A stretch of DNA of 64,000 nt from Neorhizobium tomejilense. Its GTDB lineage: Bacteria; Pseudomonadota; Alphaproteobacteria; Rhizobiales; Rhizobiaceae. Below, piece by piece: positions 10,728 to 20,446 of the stretch. The DNA lies in assembly GCA_002968845.1 (NCBI GenBank), contig PVBG01000008.1:124001-188000 (forward strand), in the 5' to 3' direction. Both the position numbers and the translations under genes were made by a program. Every line of letters starts with the position of its first letter. Position 1 is the first letter of the stretch. The notes beneath the pieces are model-generated. The model was given only the letters and a program-made list of their open reading frames with translations. It ran no database searches and was not told the DNA's origin.

Positions 10728-11468
10728 TTGAACATTCAGCTGGTCGTGCAACTCTTGGTACTCGTCGGGGAAATCAAGACCGAGGCGGAGCTCACGGCCC
10801 AGCTCGAATCTCTGCTGAAAGCCTATGGATTCGAATATTACGGACTGGTCATCCGGCCGCGCTCCCTTCAGAATCCGGGCGGCCTTGTCCTGGCCGGCCG
10901 TTGGCCGGAAGGCTGGCAGGAAATCTACGAAGCCCGCAAATATGCCTTGGTCGATCCGACCGTTCGCATGCTCAGCATCGCGCAAAGGCCGTTCCGGTGG
11001 CGGGATGCGGTGCTCAGGCTTCGGAACGATCCGCATCGACAGCGCATGCAGCGGATGATGCAGGAAGGGGCACGTCACGGCCTTCAGGACGGCTACCTGT
11101 TTCCCGTCCATGGCCGCAACGGCCTGCTCGGCAACATGACGCTCGGCGGCCGCCCGGTGGATCTCTCGCCCGCCGAAATGGCGCTGTTCGATGCCGCCGC
11201 CAAGAAGGTGTTCTGGCGCTTTCTGGACCTGCGCGGACAGGCGGAAGAGCTGGAGGCCGTCGCCAAGGTGGACACCCAACTTACCCGCCGCGAGATGGAA
11301 GTCATCGTGCTACTCGCCGACGGCCTGACCTCGAACGAGGTCGCGAAGTCGCTGGATATCTCCAGCCATACGGTCGACTGGTACATCAACGGGCTTCAGG
11401 AGAAGCTGCGCGCCAAGAACCGCCAGCATGTGGTCGCTTCGGCATTTCGCCTCGGTCTCATCGCCTGA
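10728..11468 (+). CDS. LuxR-family regulator with intact acyl-homoserine-lactone pocket (solo)
   Basis: A 246-residue two-domain regulator. The N-terminal autoinducer-binding domain carries W63, Y67, D76, P77 and W91, matching TraR W57, Y61, D70, P71 and W85 at a constant offset of six. The C-terminal GerE/LuxR helix-turn-helix (about 182-240) begins LTRREMEV and includes SNEVAKSLDISSHTVDWYI. The start is TTG at 10728, preceded by GGGGAG at 7 bp. No luxI-type synthase is present in the window, so it looks like a LuxR solo. Its ligand and targets cannot be read from the sequence. It faces away from ndvA and lies just before pyc. Confidence 0.9.
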   Translation: MNIQLVVQLLVLVGEIKTEAELTAQLESLLKAYGFEYYGLVIRPRSLQNPGGLVLAGRWPEGWQEIYEARKYALVDPTVRMLSIAQRPFRWRDAVLRLRNDPHRQRMQRMMQEGARHGLQDGYLFPVHGRNGLLGNMTLGGRPVDLSPAEMALFDAAAKKVFWRFLDLRGQAEELEAVAKVDTQLTRREMEVIVLLADGLTSNEVAKSLDISSHTVDWYINGLQEKLRAKNRQHVVASAFRLGLIA

Positions 11469-11587
11469 GCGATTGCTCTCTTTGCGACGCATACGGTCTC
11501 CCCGAGAAATTGCGCTTGCCTGATTAAGGCAATACTGATTTCTTTGCAGTGCAGCATTATTCTCGATGGCGTCTGAGGAGATCCGTC

Positions 11588-14500
11588 TTGCCCATTTCCA
11601 AGATCCTAGTTGCCAACCGCTCCGAAATAGCGATCCGGGTCTTCCGTGCCGCCAATGAGCTCGGCATCAAGACTGTTGCGATCTGGGCGGAAGAGGACAA
11701 GCTTTCGCTGCACCGATTCAAGGCCGACGAGAGCTATCAGGTCGGCCGCGGCCCGCATCTTTCCAAGGACATGGGGCCGATCGAAAGCTATCTTTCTATC
11801 CCGGAAGTGATCCGCGTCGCCAAGCTTTCCGGCGCCGACGCCATTCATCCGGGATACGGCCTTTTGTCGGAAAGTCCGGAGTTCGTGGAGGCCTGCAACG
11901 ATGCAGGAATCATCTTCATCGGCCCGCGGCCGGATACGATGCGCCAACTCGGCAACAAGGTTGCGGCCCGCAACCTGGCGATTTCGGTCGGCGTGCCGGT
12001 GGTGCCGGCGACCGAGCCGCTGCCGGACGACATGGCCGAAGTCGCGAAGATGGCCGAGGAGATCGGTTATCCGGTGATGCTGAAGGCGTCCTGGGGCGGC
12101 GGCGGGCGCGGCATGCGCGCCATTCGCGATCCGAAAGATCTCGCCAAGGAAGTCGTGGAAGCCAAGCGCGAGGCAATGGCCGCTTTCGGCAAGGACGAAG
12201 TCTATCTCGAAAAGCTCGTCGAGCGTGCCCGGCACGTGGAGAGCCAGATCCTCGGCGACACGCACGGCAATGTCGTTCATCTCTTCGAGCGCGACTGTTC
12301 GATCCAGCGCCGCAACCAGAAGGTCGTTGAGCGTGCGCCGGCTCCCTATCTGTCGGAGGCCCAGCGGGCCGAGCTTGCGGCCTATTCGCTGAAGATCGCG
12401 GCGGCGACCAACTATGTCGGTGCCGGAACGGTCGAATACCTGATGGATTCCGATACCGGCAAGTTCTACTTCATCGAGGTCAACCCGCGCATTCAGGTCG
12501 AGCATACGGTGACCGAGGTCGTCACCGGCATCGATATCGTCAAGGCGCAGATCCATATCCTCGAAGGTTTTGCGATCGGCACGCCTGAATCCGGCGTGCC
12601 GGCCCAGGGAGACATCCGCCTTCACGGCCACGCGCTGCAATGCCGGATCACCACCGAAGACCCCGAGCATAACTTTATCCCAGATTACGGCCGCATCACC
12701 GCCTATCGTTCGGCAGCAGGTTTCGGCATCCGTCTCGACGGCGGCACCGCCTATTCCGGTGCTGTCATCACCCGCTATTACGATCCGCTTCTGGTCAAGG
12801 TGACGGCCGCCGGCTCGACGCCGGCCGAAGCGATCAGCCGCATGGACCGGGCGCTCAGGGAATTCCGCATCCGCGGCGTGGCCACCAACCTGACCTTCCT
12901 CGAAGCGATCATCGGCCATCCGAAATTCCGCGACAATTCCTATACGACGCGGTTCATCGATACGACGCCGGAGCTCTTCGAGCAGGTGAAGCGGCAGGAC
13001 CGCGCCACCAAGCTCCTGACCTATCTCGCCGACGTCACCGTCAACGGCCACCCGGAAACCAAGGGCCGGCCGGCACCGGCCGAACATAGCGCCAAGCCTG
13101 TCCTGCCCTATATCAACGGCCCGGTCCCGGACGGCACCAAGCAGCTTCTCGACACGCTCGGTCCGAAAAAGTTCGGCGAATGGATGCGCAACGAAAAGCG
13201 CGTGCTGATCACCGATACGACGATGCGCGACGGGCATCAGTCGCTGCTGGCCACCCGCATGCGCACCTATGACATCGCGCGGGTCGCCGGCGTCTATGCG
13301 CGGGCGCTTCCGAACCTGTTCTCGCTGGAATGCTGGGGCGGGGCGACCTTCGACGTCTCCATGCGCTTCCTCACCGAAGATCCGTGGGAACGCCTGGCGA
13401 TGATCCGCGAGGATGCCCCGAACCTTTTGTTACAGATGCTGCTGCGCGGCGCCAACGGCGTCGGCTACAAGAATTATCCCGACAACGTGGTGAAGTATTT
13501 CGTCGCCCAGGCCGCCAAAGGCGGTATCGATCTCTTCCGTGTCTTCGACTGCCTCAACTGGGTCGAGAACATGCGCGTCTCGATGGATGCGATCAACGAA
13601 GAGAACAAGCTTTGCGAGGCGGCGATCTGCTATACGGGCGATCTCCTGAAGTCCGCGCGTCCGAAATACGACCTCAAATATTACGTCTCGCTGGCCGAAG
13701 AGTTGGAGAAGGCGGGCGCCCATATCATCGCGCTGAAGGACATGGCCGGTCTCCTGAAGCCGGCTGCTGCGCGGGTGCTGTTCAAGGCGCTGCGCGAGGC
13801 GACCTCGTTGCCGATCCATTTCCACACCCACGACACATCCGGCATTTCGGCCGCAACCGTGCTTGCCGCGGTCGACGCGGGCGTCGACGCGATCGATGCG
13901 GCGATGGATGCGGTGTCCGGCAATACGTCCCAGCCCTGCCTCGGCTCGATCGTCGAAGCGCTGTCCGGCTCCGAGCGCGATCCGGGCCTCGATCCAGAAT
14001 GGATCCGCCGCATCTCCTTCTATTGGGAAGCGGTGCGCGGCCAGTATGCCGCCTTCGAAAGCGACCTCAAGGGGCCGGCCTCGGAAGTCTATCTGCATGA
14101 AATGCCGGGCGGCCAGTTCACCAACCTCAAGGAACAGGCCCGCTCGCTCGGGCTTGAAACCCGCTGGCACAAGGTCGCCCAGACTTATGCGGACGTGAAC
14201 CAGATGTTCGGCGACATCGTCAAGGTGACGCCGTCGTCCAAGGTGGTCGGCGACATGGCGCTGATGATGGTCTCCCAGGACCTGACGGTCGCCGACGTCG
14301 AAAATCCGGCGAAGGACATCGCCTTCCCGGATTCGGTCGTATCGATGCTGAAGGGCGATCTCGGCCAGCCTCCCGGCGGATGGCCGGAGGCGCTGCAGAA
14401 AAAGGCGCTGAAGGGCGAGGCGCCCTACACGGCCGTACCCGGCTCGCTTCTCCCGCCGGCTGACCTTGCTGCGGAGCGCAAGGCGATCGAGGACAAGCTG

Positions 14501-15049
14501 GAGCGCAAGGTCAACGATTTCGAGTTCGCCTCCTACCTGATGTATCCCAAGGTGTTCACCGACTTCGCGCTGGCGTCCGATACCTATGGCCCGGTCTCGG
14601 TGCTGCCGACGCATGCCTATTTCTACGGGCTCGGCGATGGCGAGGAAATGTTCGCCGATATCGAGCGCGGCAAGACGCTTGTTGTCGTCAACCAGGCGAT
14701 GAGCGGTACCGATGCGCAAGGCCTGGTCACCGTCTTCTTCGAGCTGAACGGCCAGCCGCGCCGCATCAAGGTGCCGGACCGGGCGCATGGCGCTTCCGGC
14801 AGCGCGGTGCGCCGCAAGGCCGACACCGGCAATGTCGCCCATCTCGGCGCGCCGATGCCGGGCGTCATCAGCCGCGTCTTCGCGACAACCGGCCAGGCGG
14901 TCAAGGCCGGCGACGTGCTGCTCTCCATCGAGGCAATGAAGATGGAAACGGCGCTGCATGCCGAAAAGGACGGAACCATCGCCGAGGTGCTCGTCAAGGC
15001 GGGCGACCAGATCGACGCCAAGGATCTGCTGATCGTTTATGGCGGCTGA
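11588..15049 (+). CDS. pyc: Pyruvate carboxylase
   Basis: Biotin enzyme that carboxylates pyruvate to oxaloacetate with ATP and bicarbonate, refilling the TCA cycle. Order of domains: biotin carboxylase (about 1-455, PISKILVANRSEIAIRVF at the N-terminus), carboxyltransferase (DTTMRDGHQS near 540 and the metal-binding HFHTHDTSG), allosteric linker, and C-terminal biotin carrier with EAMKMET and biotinylated lysine K1118. The TTG start at 11588 has GAGGAG 7 bp upstream and gives 1153 residues, the family length. A frame extended to an ATG at 11549 lacks such support. It is monocistronic by spacing. Confidence 0.97.
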   Translation: MPISKILVANRSEIAIRVFRAANELGIKTVAIWAEEDKLSLHRFKADESYQVGRGPHLSKDMGPIESYLSIPEVIRVAKLSGADAIHPGYGLLSESPEFVEACNDAGIIFIGPRPDTMRQLGNKVAARNLAISVGVPVVPATEPLPDDMAEVAKMAEEIGYPVMLKASWGGGGRGMRAIRDPKDLAKEVVEAKREAMAAFGKDEVYLEKLVERARHVESQILGDTHGNVVHLFERDCSIQRRNQKVVERAPAPYLSEAQRAELAAYSLKIAAATNYVGAGTVEYLMDSDTGKFYFIEVNPRIQVEHTVTEVVTGIDIVKAQIHILEGFAIGTPESGVPAQGDIRLHGHALQCRITTEDPEHNFIPDYGRITAYRSAAGFGIRLDGGTAYSGAVITRYYDPLLVKVTAAGSTPAEAISRMDRALREFRIRGVATNLTFLEAIIGHPKFRDNSYTTRFIDTTPELFEQVKRQDRATKLLTYLADVTVNGHPETKGRPAPAEHSAKPVLPYINGPVPDGTKQLLDTLGPKKFGEWMRNEKRVLITDTTMRDGHQSLLATRMRTYDIARVAGVYARALPNLFSLECWGGATFDVSMRFLTEDPWERLAMIREDAPNLLLQMLLRGANGVGYKNYPDNVVKYFVAQAAKGGIDLFRVFDCLNWVENMRVSMDAINEENKLCEAAICYTGDLLKSARPKYDLKYYVSLAEELEKAGAHIIALKDMAGLLKPAAARVLFKALREATSLPIHFHTHDTSGISAATVLAAVDAGVDAIDAAMDAVSGNTSQPCLGSIVEALSGSERDPGLDPEWIRRISFYWEAVRGQYAAFESDLKGPASEVYLHEMPGGQFTNLKEQARSLGLETRWHKVAQTYADVNQMFGDIVKVTPSSKVVGDMALMMVSQDLTVADVENPAKDIAFPDSVVSMLKGDLGQPPGGWPEALQKKALKGEAPYTAVPGSLLPPADLAAERKAIEDKLERKVNDFEFASYLMYPKVFTDFALASDTYGPVSVLPTHAYFYGLGDGEEMFADIERGKTLVVVNQAMSGTDAQGLVTVFFELNGQPRRIKVPDRAHGASGSAVRRKADTGNVAHLGAPMPGVISRVFATTGQAVKAGDVLLSIEAMKMETALHAEKDGTIAEVLVKAGDQIDAKDLLIVYGG

Positions 15050-15297
15050 TTTCAGCCACCTTCCCCAGCTGCCCGATCTTTCCAGCCGAGCCGTTCGCCG
15101 AAGGTGAGCATCAGGCTGGCGACGTCATTCAGGATTGCCCCGAGGCCCCATGCTAGCCGGCGGCGAATGGCAGGCCGTGAACTTTTTCCGCGTTGCAGGT
15201 TTCGCCTCGATACAATTTGTGAGAGGGAGTGCTTCTTCGCGGCGTTGCAAATTCAATCGATTTAAATATGTTCGCGACGATCGAAAGGAACCTATCC

Positions 15298-16488
15298 ATG
15301 GACAGTCGCGCACCCTCAAACGCCTCCTCCAGCTCCCGAGCTTTCTTCACCCCCGAAAGGGCGGGTGTCTCGCTTCTTTTCCTGATGAACGGCTTCATGA
15401 TCGGCGCCTGGGCGCCGAAAATCCCGGAATTTGCGAGCCGATTGAGCTTGAGCGAAAGCGCGCTCGGATTGATGATCCTGACGTTTGGCCTCGGTTCGCT
15501 GCTGATGATGCCGCTTGCCGGCAGCCAGATCGCCCGCTTCGGGTCGAGCCAGGTTTCCAAATATACCTCGGTATTGCTGACGCCGACATTGCTCCTTCTC
15601 ACCTTGGTCGGCAGCATCTGGTCAGGCGCCGTGGCAATCTTCCTGTTCGGCGGCCTGATCGGGGCCATGGACGTGGCGATGAATGCCAATGCGGTCTCGG
15701 TCGAGAAAAGCATGCGCCGCGCGATCATGTCGTCCTGCCACGCGTTCTGGAGCCTCGGCGGACTGCTCGGCTCGTCGACGGGCGGTTTCCTCATCGAACA
15801 TATCGGCGTTTCCGCGCATGCCATCCTGGTCACGGTGCTGGCCGCGGTAATGATTGTCGCCGCCTGGCGGATCGTTTTGCACGACGCGCCGCATCCGGAC
15901 GAAGCCAAGCATGGCGGAAGCCGCCTGCCGCGTTCGCCGCTACCCTGGCTGATCGGCATCATGGCGCTGTTCTGCATGATACCGGAAGGCGCGATCCTCG
16001 ATTGGGGTGCGCTCTATCTTCGCAACGAGCTTGCCGCTTCCGTCACGCTTTCCGGCTTCGCATTCGCGGCCTTCTCGCTCACCATGGCGGTGATGAGGTT
16101 TGCCGGCGATCTGATCCGCGACCGTTTCGGCGCGGTAAAGACGCTGCGCGTCTGCGCCGTCATCTCGATTTTCGGCCTGCTGCTGATCGGCTTTGCCCAG
16201 AACGCACCGATGGCGATCGCCGGCTTTGCACTGACCGGCATCGGCATTTCCAACATCGTGCCGATCGCCTTTTCGGCGGCCGGCAACCTGCCGGGCATGG
16301 CAGCCGGCGTCGGCCTCTCGGTGGTCACCACCATGGGCTATTCCGGCATCCTGGTTGCGCCCTCCGCCATTGGCTTCATCGCCGAATATACCGGGCTTGC
16401 CATCATTTTCGCCGGCCTGTCTGCGCTGATCGTCGTGGTCCTGCTGCTGTCATCGCTCGCCAAACATGCGGACACGGCGCATCACTAG
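15298..16488 (+). CDS. MFS transporter
   Basis: Major facilitator superfamily permease of 396 residues with about 12 hydrophobic segments. It begins near FTPERAGVSLLFLMNGFMIG, and the first half holds the motif-A-like loop GSLLMMPLAGSQIARFGS. The substrate is unknown. The ATG at 15298 follows AAGGAA by 7 bp, so the longer open frame from 15229 is not used. The 248 bp before it, after pyc, hold no clear gene. Confidence 0.85.
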   Translation: MDSRAPSNASSSSRAFFTPERAGVSLLFLMNGFMIGAWAPKIPEFASRLSLSESALGLMILTFGLGSLLMMPLAGSQIARFGSSQVSKYTSVLLTPTLLLLTLVGSIWSGAVAIFLFGGLIGAMDVAMNANAVSVEKSMRRAIMSSCHAFWSLGGLLGSSTGGFLIEHIGVSAHAILVTVLAAVMIVAAWRIVLHDAPHPDEAKHGGSRLPRSPLPWLIGIMALFCMIPEGAILDWGALYLRNELAASVTLSGFAFAAFSLTMAVMRFAGDLIRDRFGAVKTLRVCAVISIFGLLLIGFAQNAPMAIAGFALTGIGISNIVPIAFSAAGNLPGMAAGVGLSVVTTMGYSGILVAPSAIGFIAEYTGLAIIFAGLSALIVVVLLLSSLAKHADTAHH

Positions 16489-16613
16489 CTGCGTCAGCCT
16501 GCCGGCTGGAACGGGAAAGGCCGGTGCGATAAAGTGAGCGTCGCGGCGGTTGACAAGCCGCGAGCCATACGCCACCTGAAAGGCGCTTCATTCCCAAGGC
16601 GACGAGACTTCCG

Positions 16614-17864
16614 ATGACCGCACCCATCGACTACGACCCGAAACCGCGCCGTGCAACAGTCGCCGTCGATGTCGGCGGCGTCATCGTCGGCGGCGGCGCA
16701 CCTGTCGTCGTGCAGTCGATGACCAATACGGACACGGCCGATATCGACGCAACGGTCGCCCAGGTCGCGGCGCTCTACAAGGCCGGTTCGGAAATCGTCC
16801 GCATCACCGTCGACCGCGACGAGAGCGCCGCCGCGGTGCCGAAGATCCGCGAACGTTTGCTGCGGCTCGGCTTGGACGTGCCGCTGGTCGGCGATTTTCA
16901 CTATATCGGCCACAAGCTGCTCGCCGACCATCCGGCCTGCGCCGAGGCGTTGGCGAAATACCGCATCAATCCCGGCAATGTCGGTTTCAAGGATAAGAAG
17001 GACAAGCAGTTCGCCGACATCATCGAGATGGCGATCCGCTACGACAAGCCTGTCCGTATCGGCGTCAACTGGGGTTCGCTCGACCAGGACCTGCTGACCA
17101 CGCTGATGGATCGCAATGCGGCGGATGGCTCGCCGCTGTCGGCCCGCCAGGTCATGCACGAGGCGATCGTCCAGTCTGCGCTGATTTCCGCCGAGCTTGC
17201 CGAGCAGATCGGCCTGCCGCGCAACCGCATCATCCTGTCGGCCAAGGTCAGCCAGGTGCAGGACCTGATCGCCGTCTATTCGATGCTCACAGAGCGCTCC
17301 AACCACGCGCTGCATCTCGGCCTTACCGAAGCCGGCATGGGCTCCAAGGGCATCGTCGCCTCGTCGGCCGCCATGGGCTACGTGCTGCAGCACGGGATTG
17401 GCGACACGATCCGCGTCTCGCTGACGCCGGAGCCGAACGGCGACCGTACCCGCGAAGTGCAGGTGGCGCAGGAACTGCTGCAGGTCATGGGTTTTCGCCA
17501 GTTCGTTCCCGTCGTCGCCGCCTGTCCCGGCTGCGGGCGGACGACCTCGACAGTGTTCCAGGAGCTGGCCCAGAACATCCAGAACGACCTGCGCAAGAAC
17601 ATGCCGGTCTGGCGCGAAAAGTATCCGGGCGTCGAAGCCCTCAACGTCGCGGTCATGGGCTGCATCGTCAACGGTCCTGGTGAGAGCAAGCATGCCGATA
17701 TCGGCATTTCGCTGCCGGGCACCGGCGAAACGCCGGCAGCACCTGTCTTCATCGACGGCAAAAAGGCGCTGACCTTGCGCGGCGTGAACATCGCCGCCGA
17801 TTTCGAGAAGCTGGTCATCGACTATATCGAGCAACGCTTCGGCCAGCGCACGGCTGCCGAATAA
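16614..17864 (+). CDS. ispG: 4-hydroxy-3-methylbut-2-en-1-yl diphosphate synthase
   Basis: Iron-sulfur enzyme of the methylerythritol phosphate pathway that reduces MEcPP to HMBPP for isoprenoid synthesis. The [4Fe-4S] cysteines are C304 and C307 in CPGCG and C350 in GCIVNGPGE, with the conserved glutamate just after. The N-terminal TIM barrel holds the typical [12 protein letters not shown]. The product is 416 residues. The stop is 3 bp from the hisC start, so the two are cotranscribed. ispA, a later isoprenoid step, lies 3 kb downstream on the other strand. Confidence 0.97.
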   Translation: MTAPIDYDPKPRRATVAVDVGGVIVGGGAPVVVQSMTNTDTADIDATVAQVAALYKAGSEIVRITVDRDESAAAVPKIRERLLRLGLDVPLVGDFHYIGHKLLADHPACAEALAKYRINPGNVGFKDKKDKQFADIIEMAIRYDKPVRIGVNWGSLDQDLLTTLMDRNAADGSPLSARQVMHEAIVQSALISAELAEQIGLPRNRIILSAKVSQVQDLIAVYSMLTERSNHALHLGLTEAGMGSKGIVASSAAMGYVLQHGIGDTIRVSLTPEPNGDRTREVQVAQELLQVMGFRQFVPVVAACPGCGRTTSTVFQELAQNIQNDLRKNMPVWREKYPGVEALNVAVMGCIVNGPGESKHADIGISLPGTGETPAAPVFIDGKKALTLRGVNIAADFEKLVIDYIEQRFGQRTAAE

Positions 17865-17867
17865 ATC

Positions 17868-18932
17868 ATGAGCCGATACTGGTCGCCGATCGTCAGCCAG
17901 CTTTCGCCCTATGTCGCGGGCGAGCAGCCGCGTATCCAGAATCTGGTCAAGCTGAATACCAACGAGAACCCCTACGGGCCGTCTCCGAAGGCGGTCGCCG
18001 CGATACAGGCGGCGGCGGACGATGCCCTTCGGCTTTATCCGGATCCGTCGGCGACCGCATTGCGCGAAGCGATCGCTGCACGTTTCGGCGTCCAGGCGGA
18101 TCAGGTTTTTGTCGGCAACGGTTCGGACGAGGTGCTGGCGCACACATTCCAGGCTCTGCTGAAGCACGACAAGCCGCTGCTCTATCCTGACATCACCTAC
18201 AGCTTCTATCCGACCTATAGCCGGCTCTACGATATCGACGTCGTCGAAATCCCGCTCGATGAAGGCTTCCGGATCAGGCTTGCCGACTACGACCGGCCCT
18301 GCGGCGCCATCATCATCCCGAACCCGAATGCACCGACCGGGATCGGCCTTGCCCTCCCGGAGATCGAGGCGCTGGTGGCCGCGCATCCCGACGTGCCGGT
18401 CGTGGTGGACGAGGCCTATATCGATTTCGGCGGCGAGACGGCCGCCAGCCTGATTGCCCGCTATCCAAATCTCCTCGTCATCCAGACGCTGTCGAAATCC
18501 CGTTCGCTGGCGGGGATGCGTGTCGGTTTCGCGCTCGGCCAGCGGCATCTGATCGATGCCCTGGAACGGGTGAAGGACAGTTTCAATTCCTATCCGCTCG
18601 ACCGGCTGGCTCAGGTTGCCGCGACGGCTGCGATCGAGGATGCCGCATGGTTCGAGACCTGCCGGCAGAAGATCATCGCGACGCGCGACCGGGTCAGCGG
18701 CAAATTGCAGGCGATGGGTTTCGATGTTCTGCCGTCGCAGGCGAACTTCGTCTTCGCCAAACATCCGGCTCTATCGGGCGCCGAAGTCTATTCGGCCTTG
18801 CGGGCGGAGGGCGTGCTGGTGCGCCACTGGAACAAGCCGCGCATAGAAGACCATCTGCGTATCTCGATCGGCACGGATGCCGAATGCGACCGGCTGCTCG
18901 ACGTCTTGAAAAGCCTGCCGGCGGCCGGCTGA
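17868..18932 (+). CDS. hisC: Histidinol-phosphate aminotransferase
   Basis: PLP-dependent fold-type I aminotransferase of 354 residues that makes histidinol phosphate from imidazole-acetol phosphate in histidine synthesis. The Schiff-base lysine is K210 in [19 protein letters not shown] and the PLP aspartate in VVDEAYIDF are present. The start is directly after ispG. Rhizobia often carry several hisC paralogues, and an aromatic amino acid role cannot be excluded. Confidence 0.93.
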   Translation: MSRYWSPIVSQLSPYVAGEQPRIQNLVKLNTNENPYGPSPKAVAAIQAAADDALRLYPDPSATALREAIAARFGVQADQVFVGNGSDEVLAHTFQALLKHDKPLLYPDITYSFYPTYSRLYDIDVVEIPLDEGFRIRLADYDRPCGAIIIPNPNAPTGIGLALPEIEALVAAHPDVPVVVDEAYIDFGGETAASLIARYPNLLVIQTLSKSRSLAGMRVGFALGQRHLIDALERVKDSFNSYPLDRLAQVAATAAIEDAAWFETCRQKIIATRDRVSGKLQAMGFDVLPSQANFVFAKHPALSGAEVYSALRAEGVLVRHWNKPRIEDHLRISIGTDAECDRLLDVLKSLPAAG

Positions 18933-18947
18933 TCCGCCCGTTTTTTT
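18918..18947 (+). terminator. Probable terminator overlapping the hisC stop
   Basis: GC-rich inverted repeat (GGCGG about 18920-18924 with CCGCC about 18934-18938) followed by a run of seven T. The stem is short, so this is a moderate call. Confidence 0.5.
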
Positions 18948-19096
18948 CGCCGCATGGGATTTCTTTGCCAGCTGTCTTGGTCGGCACCGTTCCGGCTGGC
19001 CTCTTGGTCGATGACGAAGATATGCCGGCCTCCTCGCTATTGCCGCAATTCATGGTAAATGAGGTGGCACCACTGACGACGGGGACATCGACTTAC

Positions 19097-19756
19097 ATGC
19101 TGAAGAAAATTGCAATCGTCGCACTTTGCGCGACCTATCTTTCCGCCTGCACCACGACCGATCCCTATACGGGCGAGCAGAAGGTTTCCAACACGGCCGG
19201 CGGCGCTGCCATCGGCGCGGGCCTCGGCGCGCTTGCCGGCGGCTTGACCGGCGGACGCCATGCGGGCCGCAATGCGCTGATCGGTGCCGGTATCGGCGCG
19301 CTCGCCGGTGGCGGCATCGGCGCCTATATGGACAATCAGGAAGCGGAACTGCGCGCCCAGCTGCAGGGCACCGGTGTTTCGGTGACCCGCGTCGGCGACC
19401 GCATCATCCTCAACATGCCGTCGAACATCACGTTCGCCACCGACCAGGACCAGGTCATCCCGCCGTTCTACCGGACGCTGGATTCCGTCGCGATCGTGCT
19501 GAACAAGTTCAACCGCACCCTGATCGACGTCAACGGCCATACGGACTCGACCGGCAGCCTGCAGCATAACCAGGCGCTCTCGGAACGCCGTGCCGGTTCC
19601 GTCGCCAACTACCTCGGCAGCCGTGGCGTGGACCAGCGCCGCATGTCGACGATGGGCTTCGGGCCGTCGCAGCCGGTTGCTTCCAACGCGACCTCGGACG
19701 GTCGCGCGCAGAACCGCCGCGTCGAAGTGGCGATCGCGCCGCTCACCCAGGGCTGA
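19097..19756 (+). CDS. OmpA-family outer-membrane lipoprotein with glycine-zipper segment
   Basis: A 219-residue lipoprotein. The signal peptide MLKKIAIVALCATYLSAC ends in lipobox LSAC, which fixes the start at 19097 inside a longer open frame. Next comes a Gly/Ala-rich zipper (about residues 38-82) with the repeated pattern GAGIGALAGG, and then a C-terminal OmpA peptidoglycan-binding domain with HTDSTGS and the NRRVEV ending. It probably links the outer membrane to the wall, like the YiaD type. The exact physiological role is unknown. Confidence 0.9.
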   Translation: MLKKIAIVALCATYLSACTTTDPYTGEQKVSNTAGGAAIGAGLGALAGGLTGGRHAGRNALIGAGIGALAGGGIGAYMDNQEAELRAQLQGTGVSVTRVGDRIILNMPSNITFATDQDQVIPPFYRTLDSVAIVLNKFNRTLIDVNGHTDSTGSLQHNQALSERRAGSVANYLGSRGVDQRRMSTMGFGPSQPVASNATSDGRAQNRRVEVAIAPLTQG

Positions 19757-19786
19757 TCATAAACGTCTGATGAAAGGGCGAGCCGC

Positions 19787-20428
19787 TCAGATGCGGCTCG
19801 TCAGCAACTTCAGGCCGGCGACGCTGTAGAAAACCGCCATCGTTCCTTCGATCCAGCGCCTTGCGGCCTTGTAGCCGCGCAGCGCGTGGGATGTCGAAAA
19901 CACCATCGCATAGGCGGTGAAGATCAGCAGGCTCGAGCTCATGCAGACGGCGATGATCAAAAGGATCGCCGAGGTCGGCGCATTGTCCGGCAGGCCGAGC
20001 GAAATGATCGCCAGCCATGCAAAGATCGCCTTCGGATTGGTGACGTGGACCGCATAGCCGCGCAGCCAGAGCTGGCGGGCGGTGTAGTTGGTCCGGGCAT
20101 TGCCGAGGGCGACCTTGGAATCCGGCAGGCGCGCGGATTTATAGGCCTTCCAGGCCAGGTAGATCAGGTAGATGCCGCCAAGCACCTTCATGATCTCCAG
20201 CGCGATCGCATAGTTGCGCAGCAATGCCGCAAGACCGAGAGCTGCCGCCGTCGCCCAGGTCAGCGAACCGCTGGCGATGCCGAGCGCGGTGATCAGGCCA
20301 GCGCGGCGGCCTTGCGAGATCGAGGTGCCGATGATCGCGAAATTGGCAGGGCCTGGGCTCGCGACGTTGATGACATAGGCGACGTAGGCCGGCCACATGT
20401 AGGGCAGATAGCTCAGGACATCCGGCAT
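19787..20428 (-). CDS. LysE/RhtB-family amino-acid exporter
   Basis: A 213-residue membrane protein with six hydrophobic segments and the family signature SPGPANFAIIGTS near the N-terminus. Members export amino acids or homoserine derivatives; the substrate here is not known. An AGGA box about 7 bp upstream supports the start. It lies 18 bp downstream of ispA on the same strand, probably in one transcript, and converges with the OmpA-like lipoprotein gene. Confidence 0.88.
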   Translation of the reverse strand: MPDVLSYLPYMWPAYVAYVINVASPGPANFAIIGTSISQGRRAGLITALGIASGSLTWATAAALGLAALLRNYAIALEIMKVLGGIYLIYLAWKAYKSARLPDSKVALGNARTNYTARQLWLRGYAVHVTNPKAIFAWLAIISLGLPDNAPTSAILLIIAVCMSSSLLIFTAYAMVFSTSHALRGYKAARRWIEGTMAVFYSVAGLKLLTSRI

Positions 20429-20446
20429 TCTCGTTCCTATCCCTGT

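Noticed and set aside
15050..15200. Possible tail of a minus-strand protein after pyc
   Set aside because: A reading ending ...AILNDVASLMLTFGERLGW looks protein-like, but it has no start codon, no recognised family and a short length. It could be a gene remnant.
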